Part shown: one piece after another, positions 41,301-53,300 of the stretch | How the letters are laid out: each line of letters starts with the position of its first letter | Numbering within the stretch: position 1 is the stretch's first letter | From: Symsagittifera roscoffensis | Taxonomy: Eukaryota; Xenacoelomorpha; Acoela; Convolutidae | Reading direction: 5' to 3' | Assembly: GCF_963678635.1 (NCBI RefSeq) | Contig: NC_087067.1 | Location: 12,071,716-12,135,715, forward strand | DNA length: 64,000 nt | The notes under the pieces: model-generated | Database searches by the model: none | What the model saw: the letters and a program-made list of their open reading frames with translations, nothing else | What the model was told of the DNA's origin: nothing | Program-made: the position numbers and the translations under genes

Positions 41301-44300
41301 ACAGGTGCGTCCAGCGTTAGCTGCGCCACTGTTTACCTCCAAATGATCTAAATGTGAGGATGTGAGACTCCCTTTTTAAATTTTCCTATGATAAATTTCT
41401 ACGTTATATTGTATTTAATTTATTTATTTTTGTTTTAAGAGTAGATAAAAATTTTTCAAATTTTCTTAGTTTCGATGATTTTCTCTATTTTTTCAAGTTT
41501 TTTCGACCATTTTTTTCGAGTATTGATTCACAAATGGTGCGTAGCTCAGCTTCGTCTCTGTGTTTAAATGTGAAAACTAGCCCAAAAAAATTTGATTGAA
41601 AATTTTTAATATAAACGCATCAATTTAAATGAAAAACAATTTAAGGAAAGCCATATTTTTGTATTTAATTTCTATTATTATTGAGCATCACCAGTTTTTC
41701 GTATTAAATCTGAAGAAGAAATGTGTTGTTTTGAATCAAGCATAAAAAACTCTTCCTATTGAATCTGAAGTGTGTTGTTTTTGAAGCAAGTCAAATGGCG
41801 TTGCATCAAACGGACGCCATAGTAATCATATAGAAACTGCCCCGAATGGATCGGCAATTGAAGAGTACCACCAGCCACCAAGCGGACCAATTGACAACAA
41901 GGAGTCTTACGACTACGAATCTGACATCAAAAAAGACAACATTCCCACACGCGAAGGAATCGACGGCACAACAACAGCACTTGGAGGCACTTTCATAGTA
42001 TCAAATGCGGCTATAGGATGTGGTGCTCTGGCCTTCGCACACGCGTTCAAGGAGGCGGGAGGATTGTACGTAGGAGTGATCATGATCTTTGTAAGTTGTT
42101 CCTTTCATTTGTCGGTTGATTGTTTGTTTTCCAAGGAACTTGTGAGACGCTTAAGTGCTTTGACGTTTTTACAGCGTTTTAGTAATGCTTCAGCATGCAA
42201 ACCTCAGTTATTGTGGTTGTTTTAGGGACTAAATGAACAGTTTTTTCCTGAAAAGTTTTGGGTGATATTGTAGTATCATACTAATTCTTTTTAATAGTGC
42301 TTCAGGTTGCATGCAAGCCTTGACAATAGTGCCCGTTTCCGTTTTTATTAACCTTAGAACGCAGGCCCCATTTTTGTTGGTTCGGTTTTCTAACAAAAAT
42401 TTGCGATTCGTTCTTTTGCTACAGATTGGCGGTACTTTTGCTTGTGGGCACTAATTTTTTTTTTGGTTTTTTTCTCAGCTTGGTGACACCCTGAATGTGG
42501 CTAACGGGAAATGAAGGTAACGAAGAACTGGTATTATGCTACGATGATGTATCTATCAACTTGAACTCATCAAATGGAATGATTGGTTCTGCATGTTACT
42601 CTTATTATCGCTGCTATTTTTTTTTCAATATCGAGCAACTGAACAATTTTAGTGGGCCCTGCAATGGTAACCTGTTATGTTGCACCCAAAAACCAGTAGG
42701 CACGCACGCACGCAAGTCTGAATCTTAAAGAGGTAAAAATATTTGTCACATTTAAATATCATAGAACGAAGTGAAGACATTTATTTACGTCGTGTTGTGT
42801 TTCCGTTTTTTTAAAAGAAAATTGATCAAATGTGACTCTTACTCAAATAAATTTTTTGCTGTTTGACTTCTGATTTCTTCCTAAGTTCATTTAAAAAACC
42901 TTTGGCAAATGAAAGCTAAAAAACTCTCCAATGAAAAAAGTGCTAGTGTCGCGAAAAAATATGCATGACTTTTCGTATCAAAAATGAGCCTCCATTTTCA
43001 GAATAAAGCATTTTCCTGCGGAAAAAAGAAACTACCTCTTACCCAGTTTTCTCCAAATTGGTTTATTTTATGAAAAAAGGGCCAATCATAAAAGATTCTT
43101 TAAAATCAAAGAGCATTAACGGTCCATATTTAGCTTTTGTAGTTTTTGATCTCGCAAACGTAACATTAAACAGTGAGACATAAATGACAGGTAGCAAACT
43201 TTTTTACCCAGTCGAATTTACTGCGTCAACAATAATAGAACTAAATTGCTTCAAATAAATTGCTTCAAATATAGACAAGTTTTCAAAATATGTCTGATTT
43301 TCGAATTTTTGCTGGTCTCAATCATTTTTGTAGTTTGCTTGGCCTGGTTAGTCACCAAAGTTTGTCACTGAGATATCTTCGCTTGTATCATCTACAGCCT
43401 GGATGGATTACAAAATTCATTTACTATTTAGTTAGTTTAACTAGTCGGGCCATAAAAATCATGTGCCGCGATGAATGAACGCCGTTTTATGTCTCGTTCG
43501 ACTTTGAAGTAGTGAATGAATAGTAAAGAATCAAGTAAACACTGCTGCGCTTGCATAGAAAATAGTAAGTTTCATTTTGTACTACTTGATTGCTGCTATG
43601 CTTTGTTTTCACCTCTAACTTGAAAAGGACATTGTCTTCTACAAGAAGCTAGTCAGATTTAGATCACGAGTTTTGAAAACATGCTGCGAAAATTACTTCG
43701 TTACATGTGACCAATTTGCAGAACATGTGACCAATCCTCCATCCTAAACTAACCATGTGAACAAACTTATCCCTTCAAACAAACGGAAACTTTTATGATC
43801 TACGGCGACATGCCAGATGCTGAGTTCTGATGATGATTCGCTGAAAATTGAACTACTTATGCACCCAACGGGTCACTATCGAAGGGAGGCGTATGAATCG
43901 AAAGTTGTATAAATCGTGCATGAGTCGTTTTTTTTCATCAGACGAATTTCATCACGAAGCTGTGATTGAAGCACGCTTTAATTTCTAGCTCAAATAAAGC
44001 GTAATTAGAGGAATTTTAATCTTGTATCGGCTTCTTCAATGTCAATAATTACTGAGAAGATCTAAGCGTGACCTAAAAAAAACGTGCCTAAATGTCTTTC
44101 TATAAAGGATTATCGTTAGTATTGTCCTCTCAAACTCCGACTATTATCTAGATTGTAGTCACAGATGTATAGTTGTCTTTGTAAAATTTATATTGTACTC
44201 AGCAGCGTGAACAGAAATCATTTGACTGGAAATAATGCTTTGCTTAAAAGATGTTATACTTCTTAGATCATCTAATTTGATTTTTCGATGTCTGAAAACT

Positions 44301-47300
44301 TCATGTTTTGCGAATTAGGGCCTTCAAAATAAGAAGTATCACTGAGTTTCTTTGTTTGCATTGGTTGTCAAGAAAAATGACGTTTTGAGAATTGATTACA
44401 GTCTTCAAAATCAACTTGCAACACTTGTGATTAAATCGGAATACTTTTCGTGACATTGTTGAATAAGTTGGCTGCATTGGCATTATAATCCCATGTTTTG
44501 TCATTTGATTAGTAATGAAAACAATACTGCTCGTATATCAGGTAAAAGCCTTGAATGTTCCGACTGTCCCTTAATTCATATCGAATAGTTTTTAGGAAAA
44601 GATAGTATTGAAAACCTATACATTTTGGACAATACCAAAGTGTAAAATTTTGAATCGTACGAAATTAATACGACCAATTAGCTAGCCTCAGTTCAATTTG
44701 GAACGATTTTGTTGTGCGGGATAATTCGCCACGCATAAATAATTTGCGTTACGCTCTCAGCATTATGAATGAAGTCTTCAAAACGCGTATAATTTAGTCC
44801 ACAACATGGCAAATTTGGCAATTTTCAAACCCCCAGAACTTTACAAAAAATTATCGGAGGTGAAATATCTTTTTACATTTTAACTTAGGAAGTCGATATC
44901 TTCAATGGTGTATAAAAAAATAGTTGAAAATTTTTATTTCGATCGGTGAAAATTGACTGAATGAAAAAACCTCACCGAGCATAAATATTCCGTTTTCTTC
45001 GAAAGTGGGACCAATAACAAAGCGCATTAGCAATTAGTTCACATAGTTTATGCTTTTTCTTATTTCATCAATTGAACCGAAAAAAGCTATTTGTTTCATA
45101 CAACAGTATAATTAAAATCCCGTCTCAGAGTTTTTCCTTCGATATACTCCGCGAGGTTCTGGGATGCTAAAATCATACGCAATTTGGTTTTTTACATTCT
45201 AATTTATTACAAATTAGTGTGGTTGCTTTGAGTCAAATACTTTCCGAAAAAAAAGTAAAATCAAAATTGAGTTTTTGCGCATTCTAAAGCTCAGTATGTT
45301 TGTCGCTTTCTCGCTCGTGTTTGCGAAGTTGCAGCTTTGCCTCTGTGTTGAAACTTAACAACTTCCAGTTTCGTTACCACTTGGCCCAGAGGTAACGAGG
45401 TGTAGGGTTCGAGTCCCGGCCAGACCTTGTTAATTTTTTTTATTATGTAATTGGAATTTTTTTCCAAAAAAAAATGAATTGTCGTCGGACTTTCGTTTGT
45501 ATGCTTATATTTTGTCGGCTTAGATGCAGAATGGGGGAATTTTCTTGTTCTATCAGCAATTTTCATGGTTTATGCATAGTTTTTGATTTACTTCTGTATA
45601 TTGTAAAATTATTAGCCCTGATTTTGTATATTTTATTTGGGTTTCCTTCTTGCTTTTTTTGCTATAAACCTAAATTCGGCTTAAATTGTTAGTTTATATA
45701 TTATTTTGACGTAGTTACCTTTTTTGTTGCGTGATACGACAATCGTAATGAATTTGAATCCGGTCAGACCTGTCTTAACGTGTCAAGTGGGCTTTTATGT
45801 ATGATAAAGGTCAGATAATGCTTGCATTGCACTTAATCTTATATAAATTTTTTGAAAACATGAATTATGTCGCTGTTAAGCGTTGCATGCTATGTTTTGT
45901 TCAAACCGAAAAAAAAATCAAACCACTGAAAATGTTAAGTTGGATTTGCTTGCTAACAAACTTGTTTTTCATATCATATCATTCCTTCAAAAGTCATTCG
46001 AGATTTGTCCTTACTTACTTACTTACTTTGCTTTTTTGAAGAATTTGAGGCTTCTGAGTTATCAATTCAAACCTTGAAAATTAATTTAATATCATTTAAT
46101 CCTCCATCTGTTAAACTGATTGATTTACAAAAAAATCTACTGCGAAATAATGGTATTTGAAACAAGTTGAAATGTTTTGATTGAATGGCTGGAAAACCTT
46201 CATCTTTAATTTTTCATATTTACACAAGCAAAGCTTGTGTTATAGTATGAACTATCTTTTTTTTCCTCCAACCTAAGTCGCAAATGTTGTTGCGACGCAA
46301 ATATTGTTGCGATAAAATGTGTTCATTTTGAAAGTGTTCATTTTGATCAATAACCAGCTGTTAAGTACATCCAATGCTAAAGATTTTAACAGAGACAATT
46401 GTTATTATCGTTCCGACTTTCGTCACGAAAGTAACGGAATATTTGTTTGGGGTGGTTTTTTCTTCAGACAAGTTTCGACTTTTTAACTAGCTATTTTTGA
46501 CGGGATTTTTAAAATATCATTCAAAAGGTATGTTGTCTTGAGCTTAAATTTGGAAAGATATTTTAGCTGTGATTTTTTTTCGTAAAGCTATGGGGGTTTA
46601 AAATTGCCATTTTGGCTAATTTGGGATAATTAACGCGCGTTGTATTTCGCGCTATTAACGCGTAAGCGGAGATTTAATCCGTCTTAGAAATTGTTCCAAA
46701 TTGGTTGAAGGAAGCTTATTCGCCATAATTGTTTTGTTAATTGGAGTGAAACTTATCACTTTGTTTTTTATATGGCGTAGGGGGGCATGATTTTCACTAA
46801 AAATCTCAAATTAAAAAAATTCATTTTATTTTTATAACATTTATTTTTTTCATGTTATTACCGCTCTATAGATTGAGGGGGTTAGTTGTTAAATTTTTTT
46901 CCAACTTTACTGGTACTGCTAATGCGTCATAATTGGCGTGCGTCACTTAAAAAATTTTATAGACTCGAAGATTTACTCATTCAGTTTTTCCCAGTAGCGC
47001 TATCGGTCATATTTTTACTTGTGTATGCGAAGTGCAACTTCACCTCTGTGTAAAATATGAAAAGAGAAGTTCCTGCATACTGTTTTTTGCGATTTTGCAA
47101 GTCGTCAATACTTTTGTGATCTGTCAATATTTCATCCGTTGAATAGCTTGGTTGGAAAAATCTGTTTTTTTTTTTGCATAAAATATATCTATTTAAATAG
47201 CTTGCCCTAAAATATCACAATTGAATGTATTGCTTCAAAAACGTTTTGTGAACCTAATTGAACCATCAAAACAAATGCAAAATTTTAAACTATCATCTTG

Positions 47301-50300
47301 AAACGTCTTTGAAAACTTTCATCTTGTTCATCTTGAAAAGTCTCCAATCGTCTTTTTAATTGTTAATGCTTCGATGAGTCCTTCGAACAAATCCTCTGAA
47401 CAAATTTAATTCTTCATTTTTTTTCATATGCTTCAAGTTTTCCCAACCAACTCAAATTGAACTTTTTGGCTTGAGAATATTCATTTTTTGTGAGCTGACC
47501 TCAGCTATCAAATCACCTTGATTTGAATAGCTTTTGCTCAACAGTTGAAGCTATCAAAATAAAATTTAAATGTTGAATATTCTGAATAGTTAGCAATTCA
47601 ATTTTCGAACTGTCTGTTGGCTATGTTTTTTGTTCAAATTCCTTCAAATTCAAATAAAGCCACATATCTTATCTCATTCTTTTTTTACAATGTATTGTTT
47701 TAGGTGACTACTTTTTTCCAACTAGAGTGCAAGTGGCGCGTGCAAATGTGATTGACATATCGTATCAAAACTTTATTCTAATATTTGAGTTGGTTTTCTC
47801 TCAAAAAAGCCAAGCATAGAAGGTTCTTGTTGTTACATGATCTCGAAGATGATAAAGGTATTTTTTGAAACTCGAACGTTGAATTTTTTTTTTAAAGGTT
47901 CAGATTGTTTTACGGTCTACTTGATTTCATCAACACTCAACATTCGAAGTCAAGTTTTCGAAAACCATAATTAATAAAGAATGCGTTCAATTGGTTTGTT
48001 TGTTGCAGGTATGTGCGTGTCTGTGCTCACTCTCCTTACTCATCTGTGGCTACGTCTGTGGCCTCTGTCGCTCCAGTGAGTTCCATGAAATGGGGCGGGA
48101 ACTGCTGGGGTGGGTGGCAGAACTCCTCCTCCAACTCTGCCTTGTAGTAGCCAACCTAGCAGCCTGCACTATGTATTTCGTCATCATAGGGGACCAGCTG
48201 GAACTGAGTTAGTAAACCTATTACGATTAATGTTATAAATTTAGACTATTTTGCCAAGTTAATATATTGCTTTCAAACAGAAAATAAACGGTGGTAGGCC
48301 AACAAGCCGAAGGGCCAACAAACCGAAAATAAAATTACTATTCCAACAAACCGAAAATTAACATTGTTTTGCAACATAGCAACATATTTTCATGGTTGTT
48401 ATGCAATTATTACGTAATTCTGATGTAATTTACATTATTCTGATGCAATTTCGACGTCAAGATATGGCGGTTTGTAGACATGGCGGTTTGTTGATTATCC
48501 GCCAAATATACAGAAGTTAACTGATGACAATTAAGTATATTGGCTCTTTTTCCTCCAGTATATTTAGTACTGACTAGTAGATCACCATTACCTCTCCGTT
48601 TGCTAGCGTTTCTTTAAGGTCTTTTTTTCATGATAATTCCAGTGATAGTTATCCACATTCAGCAATTTTTTTGACCTGTTCACTAGCTTTATACAGTCCA
48701 TAATGCTACGTAGCAGCAGCATGTTGTGCAGAAAATATAGTAATTTAGCTTCTTTTTGGGATTCGACAGGAGCTTGAAAAGCCATTTTGATGCCCTAAAA
48801 ACGAGCGAAAGCGTCAATGCGAAGAGAATCAATCGAATGACTTGCATGTTCGGGGTCTTGATGGTTGGCCCCAAGTCAACATGTCCCAGCCCAACTTGTC
48901 CGATTCCAACTTGCCCCAGATGACAACTTGTCCAATGCCGTCTTGTACCAGATAATAAAAACTGAAACTTGCCCCAGATTCTTTGATATCCTCGTCGAAC
49001 ATAATGTCGGCATAAAGATGAAAGATATTTTTGTTGAACAATTAAGTTTGAAACAAAATGCGGAATCATTAAAACATGTGCTGAATCAAAATGAGTTGAA
49101 AGCATGCATGAACAAAATGAAAGCGGCAAATGCCAATGCAATTTCCATGTGGAGTTTAACATTTCAAAAGATTAATTGCAGTTCTTGTAAGCTCCTATAG
49201 CATAGTTAATAGTGCACAACACTCTTAATCAAGAAGTCAAGAGTTCAAAACTTGAAGAAGTCAAAATATTTTAGTTTGAAATCAATGAAACGGAAAACCG
49301 CAGGTACTGCCGCGCCCCTAAAACCCCCCTATACTGGGTAACCCAGAAAAGGGGGCGGGGTGAGGGAAAGAGCAAAATTATTGCAGTATTGGCCTTTATC
49401 AGCTCTCAAAATTTGGACCCTGTACGATTAGAGTCTTTTGTTATCTCAGTACGAGTCCAGTGTAGATTAGCACTTGCTGGTCCTCAATTTGAACATCAAA
49501 GAATCAATTAAAAGTGTTAAGTATGGGACAAAACGGTATAGGACAAAATGTCATGTGGGGCAAGTTGGCATAGGACAAGTTGCCATGTAGGGCAAGTTAG
49601 TATAGGACAAGTTGGCATAGGGCCAATTGACTTGGGGCAAATAGTCCTGACACCGTCTTGATAGATGAGTGGTATGTTGAGCGTCTCATTGTTAATAGTT
49701 GATACTTAATTTAAATTTACAGATATAGTTGTTAGCTTTAATGTAGATTAAGTTTGGTCTTGACCTCGAATATGATAGTAATTTCACTTGCGAGAGCAAA
49801 TGACTATTAATCGGGACCTAGACTTTTTTCCCGTAAATAATTTTTCATACACTTTCTGCTGCTCAATTTTTCTGCAGCTTAGCATGCTCAGTTTGTTCTT
49901 GTTTGATAAAAACATGTATTATGAAAATGTTTGGGATTTGGTTTAAGACTAATTTTCCAATATGCAAAAAGGTGGTACCGATCGAAAATCTGTTTACTCC
50001 TCCGCGTGCCTGCATAAACTCCTTGTCTCTTTTTCCCCGTCCCCACTTTTTACAGCCTACCCTATCTTATGTCGGCTTAGTCAACTGATGTTGCTTAGTT
50101 TTTCACTGGCTAGTTTTTTTTTAAATTTTGCATGCTCCTGGAGGGATGGTTTGTAAAAGTTTTGATCTAAAAATTTTTATAGCTGGAATTTTTTTTATGA
50201 TCTTTGTTTCGTTTTTGGCTTAATGAGGGTCGACCGAACTTTTTGCCTTATTTGCCGCTCGGTCATTGATTCTCTATGCTTGCTGAGGCTGTTTATGAGC

Positions 50301-53300
50301 CTAATCTGAGACACAAGTATAAAATTGTTGTAGATTTAAAGTTTTTTCCGACTTTTTCAAGTAGCTTTTTCAGTTTAATTTCTCAAAAAGTGACTTTGTT
50401 AATTCAATGTTTTAATTGTATCGCAATTGTTAAAAAAAATTTGTAGAGTTATTTAAAAAAGTTTGTTGAAAAGTTTGAAGTTTCTTTTAAGGTTATTTAA
50501 AAAAAGTTGAAACTGGATTTTTTGTATCATTCCATATAGATCATCAAAGTGGAAACTGTCAAAATCAGCGAAAAAAATTCATCCAATGATGAGCACTTGT
50601 TTCCTCTTATTTTGCCTCTTTAGTCTTCATCCGGACAACTGGTCCAGAGTATTTCTGCAGTGACCCTTGGTTCTTCAACCGCAAACTCACCATCTTCCTC
50701 GCCACCGTCATTTGCGTCTATCCCCTCCTGCTAGTGAAAAAGGTCGACTTCCTCAAGTACCCGTCTCTAATTAGTGTGGGGAGTATGATCTACCTGATGA
50801 TCGCAGTAGTCATCAAGTACTTCTTAGACGGAGAGGAAGTGCATGATAAAGTGGAACTGAATTACCAGTGAGTTGTAAACTAAGATGGGATTTTAATCAA
50901 AAAAATTCCAGCCCCTAAAAAATTGTTTTTGAGGAGTTTTATAAAAAGAAATTCTCTTTCAGTTGCTCCTTTCATAAGACAAAGAAGATTATAGGAGAGA
51001 TGTAAAGGGATCTTAGAGAACCGAGAATTATAGAAATTTAAAATCTAAAATGATTCCATTAGATTCGATTAATTTCTCTTATGATGGATTGCAACTGTCG
51101 TAATTTTCTCTAAGGCTTTGTATTAGTTTGAATTGATAACGGGCGAGGATCAAATATGTTTTGAATAAAGAGTTTTCTTTTTTTCTAGACCCGATAACTG
51201 GTACTCAGCCTTCAACGCTTTTCCAACCATTCTGTTCGGATACCAGGTTCGATATAAAAGTTAACTTACTTTCAAAACCAGGGATGGCAATTGTATCATT
51301 TCATATAGATCATCAAAGCGGAAGCTGTCAAAATGAGCGAAAATTTGCTAAGATTTAGATTAGCTAGAAACATATTCAACCAATCATATTCGAGCATTAC
51401 CATCATACTAAAACAGCAAAAACATCAGTTTTTGCTGTTTGAGCCGGCAAATGAGTTAAACTCAAGTTTAAAGTTAAGAATCTTAAATACGCTAATGTAC
51501 CGGATTTCAGTTTTTTCTGCATTTCTTTCTCTATTGTCATTCGGTTAATGATAATTTTGGTCTACTAGTTCGGAATGCTACAAAAGGGTATTAAATTAGC
51601 TTATACTATTGTGTGTAACTCTAGTGTATGACGAATGCGCCCCCAGTGTATGCGAACCTAAAGAAGAAGACATCCGCCACGTGGCTGCAGATCACTTCTG
51701 GCACCATCCTCATCTGCACAGTGGTCTATCTGCCAACTGCACTCTTCGGTTATCTCACACATGGAACCAGGGTCAGCAAAGTTCATTTCATTTAGACTCG
51801 AAAGCGAGACTGGAAAGACGGTGTCTTTTTTGTTATACGGCTCAAAATTACCAAATTTTTATTTGAGCTTTTGTTTGAATGAAAATCCAGATTTGGATTA
51901 GCAAGAAACATATTCAACCAATCAAATTCGAGCATTACCATCGTACTTTAAAAAATAGCAAAAACATCAGTTCTGGACTGTATCACAGAAAAGACCAGGA
52001 AAACGTATTCAGCGTGGCTGTACTGGCTTGTTTTTATATCAAGTAATATTCAAAAAGCTAAAGTGAGCCGGCCTCAATATTTGATTCGCCGCGTTATCGT
52101 GGTTTTGAAATTTTCTAGGGTCTACTTAACAATCTCTCCCTTTCAAGAACTGGGGGAAATTGCTTAGTGGATTAAGTTTGTCGATTATTGAACCAATCAG
52201 AAAGCAGCAAAATAAGTATTCTCAATAGAACGCTCTAGTGCAAATTTGCTGCTTTTAATTAAAGGGGGAGAGATTCTTTAGCAGATACCATAGGATGGGG
52301 GTTTGTTAAGTAGATCCATTTTCTTCGCGTCTCTATCATGGTGTTTGAAAGTTAAAAGCTCTCTGACCTTGATTGAACCTTGATTTGATTTAGACTAATT
52401 TAAGCTTGACCTTGCCTAGATTACGAGTAACATTCTGAAGGCTTACAACCCAGACGAGACACTCATCTTCATCGGGCAAATCGGAGTGATGGCGTCGGTA
52501 ATGATGACTTACCCCGTCGTGTTCTACGTCGCAAGGTGAGTCATATATTCTGTTGGTCACTTGGAATAGGATTAAAGTAGGCATCAATTCAAAAAACAGG
52601 GGGGCATCAAGTAAACATAGTAAGTATATCAAAAAGGGCATAATAGTAAACATGCCAAAATTGGGCTGGCCGATAATTGCTATAAACTAATAACTCAGCT
52701 TTTATCATTTTAGCTCAAATATTGGAGCATAAATTTATATAAAAGATTTATTATCTACGATTGTGTGAAATCTATTTAAAATCCAATATACTTTCTAGCA
52801 AATTTAGAAAATATATTTGGAAAACGATATTAACGACTTTTTTGACTACTTATGGTCTTAACAAATTTTTAAAGCGTTTCGATAAAAATTGATAACAATA
52901 TCTGAAAGAGTGTTGCTGTGTTCTAGGAACGCGTTCGACCCGATGTACACCGGTGTGCGTAAACTGTTTGACACTAGCTATGACCCTATGGCCTGGTCCA
53001 CTCGTAGGAGGATAATTGAGGCCACCTGTTGGTACCTCCTGACGCTAGTCCTCGGTCTCTTCATCCCCAATATTGGAGTGGCCATGAACTTCGCCGGATC
53101 AGTCGCCGTATTCTTCTACTTCGTGTTCCCAGGTACTTTGTTCGCACGGCTTCAACCCTCTTTATTGAGACATTCATGCAGTTTTTGCGTGTCATTTATC
53201 TTTCTCTGGAGAAGCAAAAGTCTTTGAAACAAAGCAGTGACTTCCATTTGAATACAAAATGAAATAAAAACGAGAATAAGTATAACAATCTATGATTTAT

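Noticed and set aside
42479-42728. Possible extra exon of the transporter
   Set aside because: The acceptor is good, but in the required phase it stops after 11 codons and the protein is continuous without it; at most a cryptic exon.
48689-49162. A 157-codon minus-strand frame
   Set aside because: It crosses the minisatellite arm of the foldback element; no start context or family resemblance.
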